This document shows, one piece after another, positions 42,505 to 51,065 of a stretch of 64,000 bases of DNA. Positions within the stretch are counted from its first letter, which is position 1, and every line of letters begins with the position of its first letter. Below the pieces are notes generated by a model. It had not been told where the DNA came from and ran no database searches. It worked only from the letters and a program-made list of their open reading frames with translations. Where the stretch lies: positions 20,810-84,809 of the forward strand of contig CAMKLV010000005.1 in NCBI GenBank assembly GCA_946413695.1, read 5' to 3'. A program made the position numbers and the translations under genes. Source of the DNA: Firm-04 sp946413695 (GTDB lineage Bacteria; Bacillota; Clostridia; Oscillospirales; Ruminococcaceae).

Positions 42505-43848
42505 TTATCCGACATTGATATTTTCCTGCGGCATGCGGGCAGTTTCGCCTGCGCCGGAAGGCACCGCAGCGTAGATCATTGTGAGACCGCCCATTCTGCC
42601 GAAGAACATCAGCAGCATGAGCAGGATGCGTGAGGGATGCGTCAGCGAGGAGGTGATACCGAGCGTCAGACCGGCTGTTCCGGCGGCAGAGCCCGTCTCA
42701 AAGAGACAGGTCAGCAGCGGCAGCCCCTCAATCAGGCTGATTGCGATGCCCGCTGTCACGAACAGGGTGAAATACACGAACAGGATCGCGCCTGCATTGC
42801 GGATCGCATCCTCGGGAATTCTGCGGTTGAAGCCCGTGACATCGTGCCTGCGGCGGAATACCGCAACCGCAGAGAGGAACAGCACCGCGACGGTTGTCGT
42901 CTTCATGCCGCCCGCCGTCGAGCCGGAGGAGCCGCCGATCAGCATCAGCACGATCATCATCAGCGTGCCGGATTCCCGCATCGCAGCAAGATCTGCGGTA
43001 TTGAAGCCCGCAGTCCGCGCCGTCACGGACTGGAAGAACGCGCAGAGGATCCGCTCCTTCAGCGGCCGGTCCGCATACTCGAAGATGAAGAAGCCGGCTG
43101 CCGGAATCACGATCAGGAGCGCCGTTGTCACAAGGATGATCTTGCTCTGCAGCGAATAGCGCCGCAGCCGGTGCTTGTATGTCCGGACATCGCTCCATGT
43201 CATGAAGCTGATGCCGCCGATCACGATGAGCAGCATAATGATGATGTTGACATATGCGTTGTCACTGTAGGTGGTCAGCGAGGAGAATTTTTCGCGGACG
43301 CCGAGCAGATCGAAGCCCGCGTTGCAGAACGCCGAGACTGAGTGGAACAGCGCATACCAGAGCCCCTTTGCGACGCCGAAATCCCGGATGAACACCGGAC
43401 TGAGCAGCGCGGCGCCGGTCAGCTCAATGATCGCCGAGGACTTGAGGATGAAGCCCGTCAGGTGCAGGATGTTGCCGATCTGCGGCGCGGAGATGGATTC
43501 CTGCATGATGCTCCGCTGCCTGAGCCCGATCCGGCGCCCTGTCAGGCGGATGATCGCGAGTGCCACCGTGATAACGCCCATGCCGCCGATCTGGATCAGC
43601 GTCAGGATGATGATCTGCCCGAACAGCGACCAGTGCGTTGCGGTGTCCTGCACGATCAGTCCGGTCACGCAGGTGCTTGAGACCGCCGTAAAGAGCGTAT
43701 CTGCGAACGGCGTGACCTGTCTGTCCTGCGAGGCGGCGGGCAGCATCAGGAGCAGCGCACCGAGCAGAATGAGCAGCGCAAATCCGCCGATGATGAGCTG
43801 AAAGCCGCCTGTGCCCTGCCGTTTTCGTTTGATTGTTTCAGATTCCAT
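42505..43848 (-). CDS. KtrB/TrkH-like potassium transporter
   Basis: About 447 residues with many hydrophobic helices in the four-fold pore-repeat layout. Selectivity-filter-like stretches are visible: STCVTGLIVQDT, SVSAFCNAGFDLLG, SVTARTAGFNTAD and ETGSAAGTAGLTLG, each with the key Gly. RLTGRRIGLRQRS is a typical cytoplasmic loop. It imports K+ (or Na+-coupled K+) together with the following KtrA-like subunit. The ATG at 43848 has AGAGG upstream; an earlier frame start at 43920 falls inside the promoter. Confidence 0.94.
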   Translation of the reverse strand: MESETIKRKRQGTGGFQLIIGGFALLILLGALLLMLPAASQDRQVTPFADTLFTAVSSTCVTGLIVQDTATHWSLFGQIIILTLIQIGGMGVITVALAIIRLTGRRIGLRQRSIMQESISAPQIGNILHLTGFILKSSAIIELTGAALLSPVFIRDFGVAKGLWYALFHSVSAFCNAGFDLLGVREKFSSLTTYSDNAYVNIIIMLLIVIGGISFMTWSDVRTYKHRLRRYSLQSKIILVTTALLIVIPAAGFFIFEYADRPLKERILCAFFQSVTARTAGFNTADLAAMRESGTLMMIVLMLIGGSSGSTAGGMKTTTVAVLFLSAVAVFRRRHDVTGFNRRIPEDAIRNAGAILFVYFTLFVTAGIAISLIEGLPLLTCLFETGSAAGTAGLTLGITSSLTHPSRILLMLLMFFGRMGGLTMIYAAVPSGAGETARMPQENINVG

Positions 43849-43891
43849 GTTCGATAACCTCTGTGATGATTTGCTGTGATATTGCCTGTCC

Positions 43892-43920
43892 ATTATACTA
43901 CAGCGGCGGGTCGGAAACAA
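43892..43920 (-). promoter_or_regulatory. Promoter of the potassium transport operon
   Basis: TTGTTT (43920-43915), a 17-base spacer and TATAAT (43897-43892) on the minus strand. Confidence 0.72.
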
Positions 43921-43997
43921 GGTATCCGCCGCATTTTTATTGCTTTCGGCAAATAACGCAGAAAAGACAGTCTGACATTTGGCGGAATTGCCGCAGG

Positions 43998-44036
43998 ATA
44001 AAATCAGGCTGACAGGAAAGCGCCGTCAGCCTGTGC
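43998..44036 (-). terminator. Terminator after the AGCS symporter gene
   Basis: CAGGCTGAC (44005-44013) pairs with GTCAGCCTG (44025-44033); on the minus strand ATTTTATCC follows. Confidence 0.75.
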
Positions 44037-44039
44037 AGA

Positions 44040-45458
44040 TTATTTCCAGAAGCTCAGCTCATCGGGATTCAGACCGATCTCAGCGGCATGGAACACCGGA
44101 TTCTGACCTGCCTTCTTCTGCTTTTCGTAGTCTTTGAGCGCGCCGATTGCATGTTTCGAGAGGACAAGGCAGCAGGGGATATTGATCAGCGTCATGCCGC
44201 CCATTGTGATGTCCGCGAGTGTCCATGCAAAATCCATCGGCATCAGGGCGCCGAGGAAGATCACCACAATGCATACCGCGTGGAATCCAAGCATGAATTT
44301 TGCAGATGGCGTGCGCTTTTTATTGAGATAGGTCAGCGCATTTGTGACATAATAGAGGTTGCCGAGCAGCGTTGTGAAGGCGAACAGCACCATCGCAATT
44401 GTGATGAACACCGGACCCGCCTGCCCGAAGACAGTCGAGATCGCGTTCTGGACATATTTTGCGCCGGAGACCTCTGCGCTGTATCCGACGCCGGAGCTCA
44501 GGCACATGAACGCGGTCGCGGTGCAGAGCAGAATCGTGTCGATGTAGACGGAGACCGTCTGAACGAGCCCCTGCTTTGCCGGATGCGTGACGTCTGCGGA
44601 TGCCGAGGCATTCGGCGCAGAGCCGACACCGGCTTCGTTGGAATAGAGCCCGCGCTTGATGCCGTAGACCAGACAGGAGCCGGAAAGTCCGCCGAAGATT
44701 GCGCGGAAGTTGAACGCATCCTTGAAGATCAGCACGAACATCTGCGGGATATTCGGGATGTGCGCAAAGATGATGATAAGTGAAATGATCACATAGAGAA
44801 TGCCCATGACCGGCACGATCTTCTCGGTCATGCTGATGATGCGACTGCCGCCGCCGAGAATGCAGTATCCGACTGTCGCGGCAAGGATGATGCCGATGAT
44901 GACCGGCGTCCACTGCGGATGATAGAACGAATAGACCTCAAAGGTCGATTGCAGATTGTAGGAGCAGAGCAGGTTGAAGCCGAATGCATAGGTCGCGATC
45001 AGGAAGATGCAGAACAGCGCGGCAATCAGCGGCTTGTGCAGGGCGTGCTCGATGTAATAGGCGGGACCGCCGTAGCAGCTGCCGTTTTCGTCTTTGCGCT
45101 TGAAAATCTGCGCAAGGGTACTCTCGATAAATGCGGATGCCGCACCGATGATGCACATGAGCCACATCCAGAAGCAGGCGCCCGGTCCGCCGAGACAGAT
45201 CGCCGTTGAGACGCCGACGATATTGCCCGTGCCGACACGCGATGCCGTCGAGACAATCAGCGCCTGAAACGAGGAGACTTTCTGCGCGCCTGCGGGCTTT
45301 TCCATGATGAGGCGGCAGGCTTCGGGGAACAGGCGAAGCTGCGCAAATTTTGTCCGGAAGGTGAAGTAGAGTCCGGCTGCTGCAAGAACAATGATCAGGA
45401 CGGGGTAGTACATGAAGTTGTCAACAGCACCCAGAAAATCGGCGATTGCTTGGAACAT
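44040..45458 (-). CDS. Alanine/glycine:cation symporter (AGCS family)
   Basis: A 472-residue polytopic transporter of the AGCS family, importing alanine or glycine with sodium. Hydrophobic helices run through the protein. Family landmarks are SSFQALIVSTASRVGTGNIVGVSTAICLGGPGA-type residues near the N-terminus, FIESTLAQIFKRKDENG, YGGPAYYIEHAL, RGLYSNEAGVGSAPNASASADVTHPAKQGL, and PMDFAWTLADITMG near the end. It stands alone between its own promoter and terminator. Confidence 0.95.
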   Translation of the reverse strand: MFQAIADFLGAVDNFMYYPVLIIVLAAAGLYFTFRTKFAQLRLFPEACRLIMEKPAGAQKVSSFQALIVSTASRVGTGNIVGVSTAICLGGPGACFWMWLMCIIGAASAFIESTLAQIFKRKDENGSCYGGPAYYIEHALHKPLIAALFCIFLIATYAFGFNLLCSYNLQSTFEVYSFYHPQWTPVIIGIILAATVGYCILGGGSRIISMTEKIVPVMGILYVIISLIIIFAHIPNIPQMFVLIFKDAFNFRAIFGGLSGSCLVYGIKRGLYSNEAGVGSAPNASASADVTHPAKQGLVQTVSVYIDTILLCTATAFMCLSSGVGYSAEVSGAKYVQNAISTVFGQAGPVFITIAMVLFAFTTLLGNLYYVTNALTYLNKKRTPSAKFMLGFHAVCIVVIFLGALMPMDFAWTLADITMGGMTLINIPCCLVLSKHAIGALKDYEKQKKAGQNPVFHAAEIGLNPDELSFWK

Positions 45459-45556
45459 GGCAGAGTCTCCTTTACAGTAAAATCAAAGATTCGGCGCTTC
45501 TGCTGAGAAACCGGAGATTGCAAGAGGGGATTCTCCGCAGGACAGCACCTGTATTC

Positions 45557-45585
45557 ATTATAACAGAATCGCAAATCACTGTCAA
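45557..45585 (-). promoter_or_regulatory. Promoter of the AGCS symporter gene
   Basis: TTGACA (45585-45580), a 17-base spacer and TATAAT (45562-45557) on the minus strand. Confidence 0.85.
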
Positions 45586-45649
45586 CCCTGTGACGGCGGG
45601 AAGGAGCCGCTGAACAAGGTTTTTGTTTTGTATCCGGCGATGTCATTAT

Positions 45650-45815
45650 GAAAGTTTTGATCAAACTTTTTCAAAAGTTTGCGGGTCGAGGGCAGCGCCC
45701 TCGTCGCGCTCCGCAGAGCGCGAAATTCCCCTTGCATATCAAGAGCTCGCGGGCTTGGGTGTCTGCGAGAGAGGCGCCCATTCTAAAATAGCATCCGCGA
45801 AGCGGATTCCTCTTT
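45650..45815 (+). repeat. Dispersed palindromic repeat (site 8, extended copy)
   Basis: Begins with the AAGTTTGATC-type stem AAAGTTTTGATCAAACTTT, then AAAAGTTTGCGGG, GAGGGCAGCGCCCTC, a GCGCTCCGCAGAGCGC hairpin, GGGCTTGGG, GGCGCCCATT, and ends GCATCCGCGAAGCGGAT. It fills most of the 650-base gap 45459-46109. The rest of that gap is the symporter promoter on the left and unassigned sequence on the right. Confidence 0.7.
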
Positions 45816-46109
45816 TTAAATGTAAACATCCTAATCAGCCGCTTCGGCACAGATGCGCATATTGACTTTGCCGCCGGTTTGTGCTAAAATGTCAGTATCA
45901 TTGTAAAAAGCACAGACCGTGAACCGGCACGCTGCCGGAAGAACGATCAGCAACGGCTGCAGGAAGCAGATCGACTGTTTCAACGGCACCATATACGGAC
46001 ATGCCGGTTCCACGGCGCAGGCATATGCGCAGAAATACGGATATCCGTTTGCATGCATGCGGTAACCAGGCGCAGGGAATATGTACAGATCAGGATTCGG
46101 AGGTGCAGG

Positions 46110-47117
46110 ATGAACAAGCGAACCATCGCGGCGGGGATGCTGCTTGGCTGTGCGCTGCTGTTCGGATGCGGCGGCAGCGCGCCGGAATCCGCCGCAGAGA
46201 CAAAACCGCAGACAACCGTCACCACGGCAGCGACCTCGACCGAACCGGCAACAACCGTCACGACAACCACAACCACGCCGTCGGAGCAGCTTTATATGGC
46301 GCAATGCGAAAAGCTGCTCGAGGAGGTGCAGCCGAAGGACATTCTGACAAAACGCAAGGGCGTGGAATATCCGAAATTTGAGAAATATTATTACTATTCG
46401 CACACCGCCTGCCGCAGGACGGGCGTCAATGTGCTGCTGCCGCGCGATTATTCGGAGGAGCGCGAATATCCGGTGCTCTATGTGCTGCACGGCTCGGGCG
46501 ATACCGAGGACTGGATGGCGTCTGACCGCATCGGCATCAGCGTGATGCTGACGAACCTCATCGAGGACGGCGATGCGCAGGAGATGATCGTGGTGACGCC
46601 GTACATCTTCTGCAGCAAAGAGCAGGAGCACAGTGACGGGCTTGATCCGAAAAACTGGCGCGCCTTCGATAACTTTGTCAATGACCTGATGCGCGACCTG
46701 CGCCCGTTCATCAACAGCACGTTTTCCGTCGCGGAAGACCGCGAACATACGGCAATCACCGGTGCTTCGGCGGGCGGCAGGGAGTCGCTGTATATCGGCT
46801 TTGCGCATCCGGAGGTGTTCGGGTTCACGGGGGCTGTCTGTCCGGCATCGGGCGTTGTGCGGGAGGTCGGCAATCCGCCCTATCTGCTCGAACCGCAGGA
46901 CTTCTGTTTCCGCGGAACATCGCCCTTTCTGCTGCTGATCTCTGCCGCGGAGCATGACGATGCCGTGCTCGATTATCCGTATCAGTATCACGATATGCTC
47001 ACGGAGAACGGCACGCAGCATCTGTTCCATGTTATGACGAAAAGCGGCCATGACTACAAAAGCGTGATCTCGCATCTCTACAACTTCCTGCGCATGATCT
47101 TTCAGCCTGCAAAATGA
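46110..47117 (+). CDS. CE1-like (feruloyl/acetyl xylan esterase type) lipoprotein
   Basis: About 335 residues. Signal sequence with lipobox LFGC (about residues 11-14), a Thr-rich linker (about 28-55), then an alpha/beta-hydrolase of the esterase-D/CE1 type. VNVLLPRDYSEEREYPVLYVLHGSG is the oxyanion region. The nucleophile is Ser220 in TGASAGGRES, and the His is likely in TKSGHDYKS. It has no dockerin and would be membrane-bound, unlike the CE1 enzyme at 54766. GGAGGTGCAGG precedes the chosen ATG; a frame opens at 46053. It probably removes feruloyl or acetyl groups from oligosaccharides at the cell surface. Confidence 0.88.
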   Translation: MNKRTIAAGMLLGCALLFGCGGSAPESAAETKPQTTVTTAATSTEPATTVTTTTTTPSEQLYMAQCEKLLEEVQPKDILTKRKGVEYPKFEKYYYYSHTACRRTGVNVLLPRDYSEEREYPVLYVLHGSGDTEDWMASDRIGISVMLTNLIEDGDAQEMIVVTPYIFCSKEQEHSDGLDPKNWRAFDNFVNDLMRDLRPFINSTFSVAEDREHTAITGASAGGRESLYIGFAHPEVFGFTGAVCPASGVVREVGNPPYLLEPQDFCFRGTSPFLLLISAAEHDDAVLDYPYQYHDMLTENGTQHLFHVMTKSGHDYKSVISHLYNFLRMIFQPAK

Positions 47118-47133
47118 ACATATCTGCTGAAAT

Positions 47134-47171
47134 ATCCGCACATGCAATACAACTTGCATGTGCGGATTTTC
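47134..47171 (+). terminator. Terminator after the esterase lipoprotein gene
   Basis: ATCCGCACATGCAA (47134-47147) pairs perfectly with TTGCATGTGCGGAT (47154-47167), then TTTCAC. Confidence 0.85.
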
Positions 47172-47245
47172 ACTTGTTTGTGTAATTGATACAAGTTCTA
47201 TTGAAAATAATGTGTATTTTCTTCATAATATCTTCTTTTTTTATA

Positions 47246-47274
47246 TTGAATGTTCACGAAATTAAGTGTATAAT
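47246..47274 (+). promoter_or_regulatory. Promoter of the GH97 gene
   Basis: TTGAAT (47246-47251), a 17-base spacer and TATAAT (47269-47274), leaving a leader of about 105 bases. Confidence 0.72.
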
Positions 47275-47385
47275 AATGACATAGAGTACAATTTCGGACA
47301 TCTTCCCCCTCTACATTGTATATACATGTAACGATGTCCGTAAGACAGCACTCTTTCCTGACTTCATTTAAGGAGGATTGATTTT

Positions 47386-50300
47386 GTGAGAAATAGAAAT
47401 TGGAAAAGGGCAGGGAGTATCCTGTTTGCGCTGTGTCTGATGATGCAGGTGCCGCCGGGCGACTGGAACCGTGCGGCAGACAGCACCGTCCACGCTGCGA
47501 CTGTATACAACAATGCAAAGGTCGCAAGTCAGGGCACCGCAAAGGGTGATGCCGTCATTCGCGGCGGCAGTGCAGCAGTTATCTATGATGCCGATCAGAA
47601 GTCAAATGTTCTGTCGCTGGGCGGCGGCGCATTCGGTTCCGGCTGGCTTCAGCTTCCGGAGCTGTTCAAATCCGGATGCGAAAAGGGCTTCACGGTCAAA
47701 ATGCGGATTAAGCTCGATTCTTCCGCAGCAAGCTATTCGAGAATCTTCCAGTTCTCCGGCGTGCCGTTCGGCGCGGGCAATACAAACGGCTACAATTCGC
47801 CGGATATCTCGATCGACCTGAATGACAAAACCGCATTCCGCGCGAGTGTCTTTGCGGGCAAAACCGCGACCGCGGATGACGGCAATCACCGCTCAATCTT
47901 CACGCTGAGCGCTGCGCCGGATTCCGACTGGCACGATCTCGCAGCGGTCTATACACCGAACGGCGCTGAGTATTACCTTGACGGCAAGCAGCTCACGCTC
48001 TCCGGTGAGGGCGCGGAAAGTCTCGCGGCGGCATGCGCAAGTCTGTTCGGCGAGGGACTGCTTTCCTCGTATACGAACTGCGGCGTCGGTCATTCGCTCT
48101 ACAATGACAACGATCTCCGTGCAAAGATCGACGATTTCGAGTTTTATGATACGCCGGTGTCCATCGGTGCAGGCGATGCAGCGCCGACATACCGCTACAC
48201 CTTTGAGGAGGACACGATCACCGAGGGTGAGCCTTCCACCGATCCCGAATCCGGCCGCGCACCGGACGGCACTGCGCTGACGAGTATCCCCTCGCTGCAG
48301 TCGGTTTCGCCGGACGGCTCCCTGACCGCAAAGTTCTGGCGCGACGGCAACGGCAGATATTATTACTCCGTCAACAAGATGAGCGAGGGAATCGAATCCG
48401 TTGTGATTCAGCCGTCCCGTCTCGGTCTGACAACAACAACTGAGGATCTCGCAAGCGGCTTCGGGCAGACCGATCCCGCCGGTACGATCAATGAGGTCGA
48501 TGAGACCTACACGATGCCCTACGGCAAGCACACAACGATCCGCAACGCTTATACCGAGGTATCGTTCCCGCTGACCAAGGGCAACAGCACACTGACGGTC
48601 ACGCTCCGTGCCTATGATGACGGCGTCGGCGTCCGCTACGGGCTCAACCACGGCGCTTCGATCAAGGAGGAGCAGACGCAGGTCATGTTCCCGGGCAACT
48701 GCACCTTCTGGGGCAACTGGCCGAACAATACCTATGAATGGGATATGGTCGAGCTGCCGAAGGACAGAAACAATGAGACATCCTCGACCTACTCCTGCCC
48801 GTACACCGGCGTGATCGACAATCACTTCTGGGTGACGGTCTCCGAAGCGGGCGTGTTCAATGAGGAAACGCCTTACTGCGCAGGTGCGCTGCAGTTTGTC
48901 GGCAATTATCACAGCCTGCGGTTCAAGGGCGGCAACAAGGTAAAGAGCATCTCCTTTGACAAGGCGTTCCAGACACCGTGGCGCGCGGTTGTCATCGGTG
49001 ATTCACTCAATCAGATGGCATCGAGCGAGCTGATCCTGAACCTCAATCCGCCTTCCAGACTGGAAGACACCAGCTGGATCAAGCCGGGCAAGATGACATG
49101 GTCCTGGTGGAGCAGCGGCGGCGATTCGCCGGTTGAATACCACACGCAGAAGGACTACATCGACTTCGCCGCACAGAACGGCTGGGAATATGTCACCGTT
49201 GACTTCGGCTGGGCGATGTGGGATGACAGCGCCGCAAAGATCAAGGAGCTCTGCGATTACGGTGCGGAGCGCGGCGTCGGCATCTGGCTCTGGTACGGCG
49301 TCAACAACACCGGACACAGCGGCTACAAGGACAGTCAGGGACATCCGGCATATCCCTACTACTCGCTGCTCGACGAAGCGACGATCAAGCGCGAATTCGA
49401 GCGCATCAGCGGGCTCGGCGTCAAGGGCGTCAAGGTTGACTACTACGAGAGCGACACGCAGGAAACCATGAAGCAGATGTATCTCTGCGCGACCATCGCG
49501 GCGAAGAACAAGCTGATGGTTCTGTTCCACGGCTGCACGCTCCCGCGCGGTGAGAGCCGCACCTATCCGAATGTTGTCTCGTTCGAGGCAATCAACGGCA
49601 CAGAGTATTACAAGTGGTTCACGAGCCCTTCGCTCGAAAACCGCATCTCCTACACCTTTACGAGAAACGTCGTCGGCTCGGCGGATTTCACCCCGACCGG
49701 CATTCCGGTGCTCAACAGCAAGGCAACCGCAGGCTTCGCACTCGCGGATGTTGTCACGATTGAATCCGGTCTGCAGCACTTTGCACACTCGGTCTATACC
49801 TATGAGGGCTCCTCGGCACTGCCGTTCCTGAATGACGTTCCGGTCATCTGGGATGATATGAAAGTGCTCGACGGCAGACCGATGCAGTTCAATGTCACGG
49901 CACGCCGCAGCGGCAATAACTGGTATATCGGCGCATCGACGATTTCCGCGCGCAAGATCAGCGTGAAGCTCTCTGAGCTGATCGACGATGACGGCACGTA
50001 CAACGCATATATCTTCCACGATAACGCAAACGGCAGCGACCTCGAAGTCACCGTGCTCAACGGTCTGACGAAGAATGACAAGATCGACCAGAGTCTGCTC
50101 GCAAACGGCGGCTGCGTCATGAAGATCACCAAGGGCAGCATGAAGCTGACCACGCCGTATTCCAACTACCTCAGCTATGAGGCGGAAAAGGCGAAGATCG
50201 AAAGCGGCGCGAGAATCACCGACGGCAAGGATGGCAGATACAGCTCCGGCGGCGCTTATGTCGGCTATGTCGGCGGCAGCAACAAGGGTACAGTCACCTT

Positions 50301-50754
50301 TGAGAACGTCACCGCTCCGGCAGACGGCGAGTACACGCTCCGCATCTACTACGTTTCCGGCGAGATGCGCAGCATCAAGGTCGATGTCAACGGCGCATTT
50401 GCCACCAAGCTCGACGGCTGCTACGCAAACAAGGGCGACTGGACAGGCATCGCGGCGAAGAACATTACCGTCAAGCTGAAGGCGGGCAAGAACACGATTA
50501 AGCTGTACAACGATCAGGGCAATGCACCGTCGATCGACCGCATCGCACTGGCAATTCCGAATGAGGATGTGCTCGCGGGTGATATGAACTTTGACGGCAT
50601 CATCAATGCAGTTGACCTGTCGCTGCTCAAGCGCGGTCTGATGAACGGCTTTACCGGCTCGAAGGAGGAGCATGCAGCCGACTTCAATATGGACGGCAAG
50701 AAGGACATCGCTGATGTCAGGAGCATGGTGCTGTTCCTGACCACACAGGCATAA
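47386..50754 (+). CDS. GH97 alpha-glycosidase with LamG, CBM35/6-like module and dockerin
   Basis: A 1122-residue exported cellulosomal enzyme that starts with GTG (AAGGAGG nine bases upstream). Signal peptide (about 1-38) leads to a LamG/jelly-roll domain (about 60-265). Next come the GH97 N-terminal beta-sandwich (about 302-560), the catalytic barrel (about 565-830; KMTWSWWSSGGD, WEYVTVDFGWA, GVKVDYYESD, FHGCTLPRGESRTYPN) and a C-terminal beta domain. A CBM35/CBM6-like module (about 929-1055) and a dockerin (1064-1122) follow. Asp685 in KVDYYESD is the likely nucleophile of the retaining alpha-galactosidase branch; an alpha-glucosidase is the alternative. The dockerin (DMNFDGIINAVDLS, DFNMDGKKDIADV) differs from those of the GH9 and GH10 enzymes. 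Confidence 0.9.
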   Translation: MRNRNWKRAGSILFALCLMMQVPPGDWNRAADSTVHAATVYNNAKVASQGTAKGDAVIRGGSAAVIYDADQKSNVLSLGGGAFGSGWLQLPELFKSGCEKGFTVKMRIKLDSSAASYSRIFQFSGVPFGAGNTNGYNSPDISIDLNDKTAFRASVFAGKTATADDGNHRSIFTLSAAPDSDWHDLAAVYTPNGAEYYLDGKQLTLSGEGAESLAAACASLFGEGLLSSYTNCGVGHSLYNDNDLRAKIDDFEFYDTPVSIGAGDAAPTYRYTFEEDTITEGEPSTDPESGRAPDGTALTSIPSLQSVSPDGSLTAKFWRDGNGRYYYSVNKMSEGIESVVIQPSRLGLTTTTEDLASGFGQTDPAGTINEVDETYTMPYGKHTTIRNAYTEVSFPLTKGNSTLTVTLRAYDDGVGVRYGLNHGASIKEEQTQVMFPGNCTFWGNWPNNTYEWDMVELPKDRNNETSSTYSCPYTGVIDNHFWVTVSEAGVFNEETPYCAGALQFVGNYHSLRFKGGNKVKSISFDKAFQTPWRAVVIGDSLNQMASSELILNLNPPSRLEDTSWIKPGKMTWSWWSSGGDSPVEYHTQKDYIDFAAQNGWEYVTVDFGWAMWDDSAAKIKELCDYGAERGVGIWLWYGVNNTGHSGYKDSQGHPAYPYYSLLDEATIKREFERISGLGVKGVKVDYYESDTQETMKQMYLCATIAAKNKLMVLFHGCTLPRGESRTYPNVVSFEAINGTEYYKWFTSPSLENRISYTFTRNVVGSADFTPTGIPVLNSKATAGFALADVVTIESGLQHFAHSVYTYEGSSALPFLNDVPVIWDDMKVLDGRPMQFNVTARRSGNNWYIGASTISARKISVKLSELIDDDGTYNAYIFHDNANGSDLEVTVLNGLTKNDKIDQSLLANGGCVMKITKGSMKLTTPYSNYLSYEAEKAKIESGARITDGKDGRYSSGGAYVGYVGGSNKGTVTFENVTAPADGEYTLRIYYVSGEMRSIKVDVNGAFATKLDGCYANKGDWTGIAAKNITVKLKAGKNTIKLYNDQGNAPSIDRIALAIPNEDVLAGDMNFDGIINAVDLSLLKRGLMNGFTGSKEEHAADFNMDGKKDIADVRSMVLFLTTQA

Positions 50755-50767
50755 TTCATATGCAGAA

Positions 50768-50802
50768 AGCAGGGGATCCGCATTGGATCTCCTGCTTTTT
50801 TG
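50768..50802 (+). terminator. Terminator after the GH97 gene
   Basis: AGCAGGGGATCC pairs with GGATCTCCTGCT, followed by TTTTTG. The rest of the gap to 51065 is AT-rich leader and promoter. Confidence 0.85.
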
Positions 50803-50927
50803 TAAATGATCTGATTTGTCACGTGAGGATACAATCCGACAGTACAAATTACTTCACATTATGCCGATTATCACCGACCTGTCTATATATATTCTGCAAT
50901 TTGTCATGGAATAACTGTGTTTTTTAT

Positions 50928-50956
50928 AGTGACAATTTGACATAAATCAGGTATAA
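50928..50956 (+). promoter_or_regulatory. Promoter of the GH127/146 gene
   Basis: GTGACA (50928-50933), a 17-base spacer and TATAAT (50951-50956). Confidence 0.65.
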
Positions 50957-51065
50957 TAAAAATGGTGAACTGAAAACTTGTGTGTACCTGAAGGAGGCAG
51001 GCATACAACTCAGTTGCGACAAGAAAAACGGAAAATTGGAAAACTTCATTGTAGGGGGAAATACG

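Noticed and set aside
50958..51065. Longer N-terminus for the GH127/146 protein
   Set aside because: The extra 28 codons lie in the leader just after the -10 box; the ATG at 51066 has a strong ribosome site and starts a normal signal peptide.
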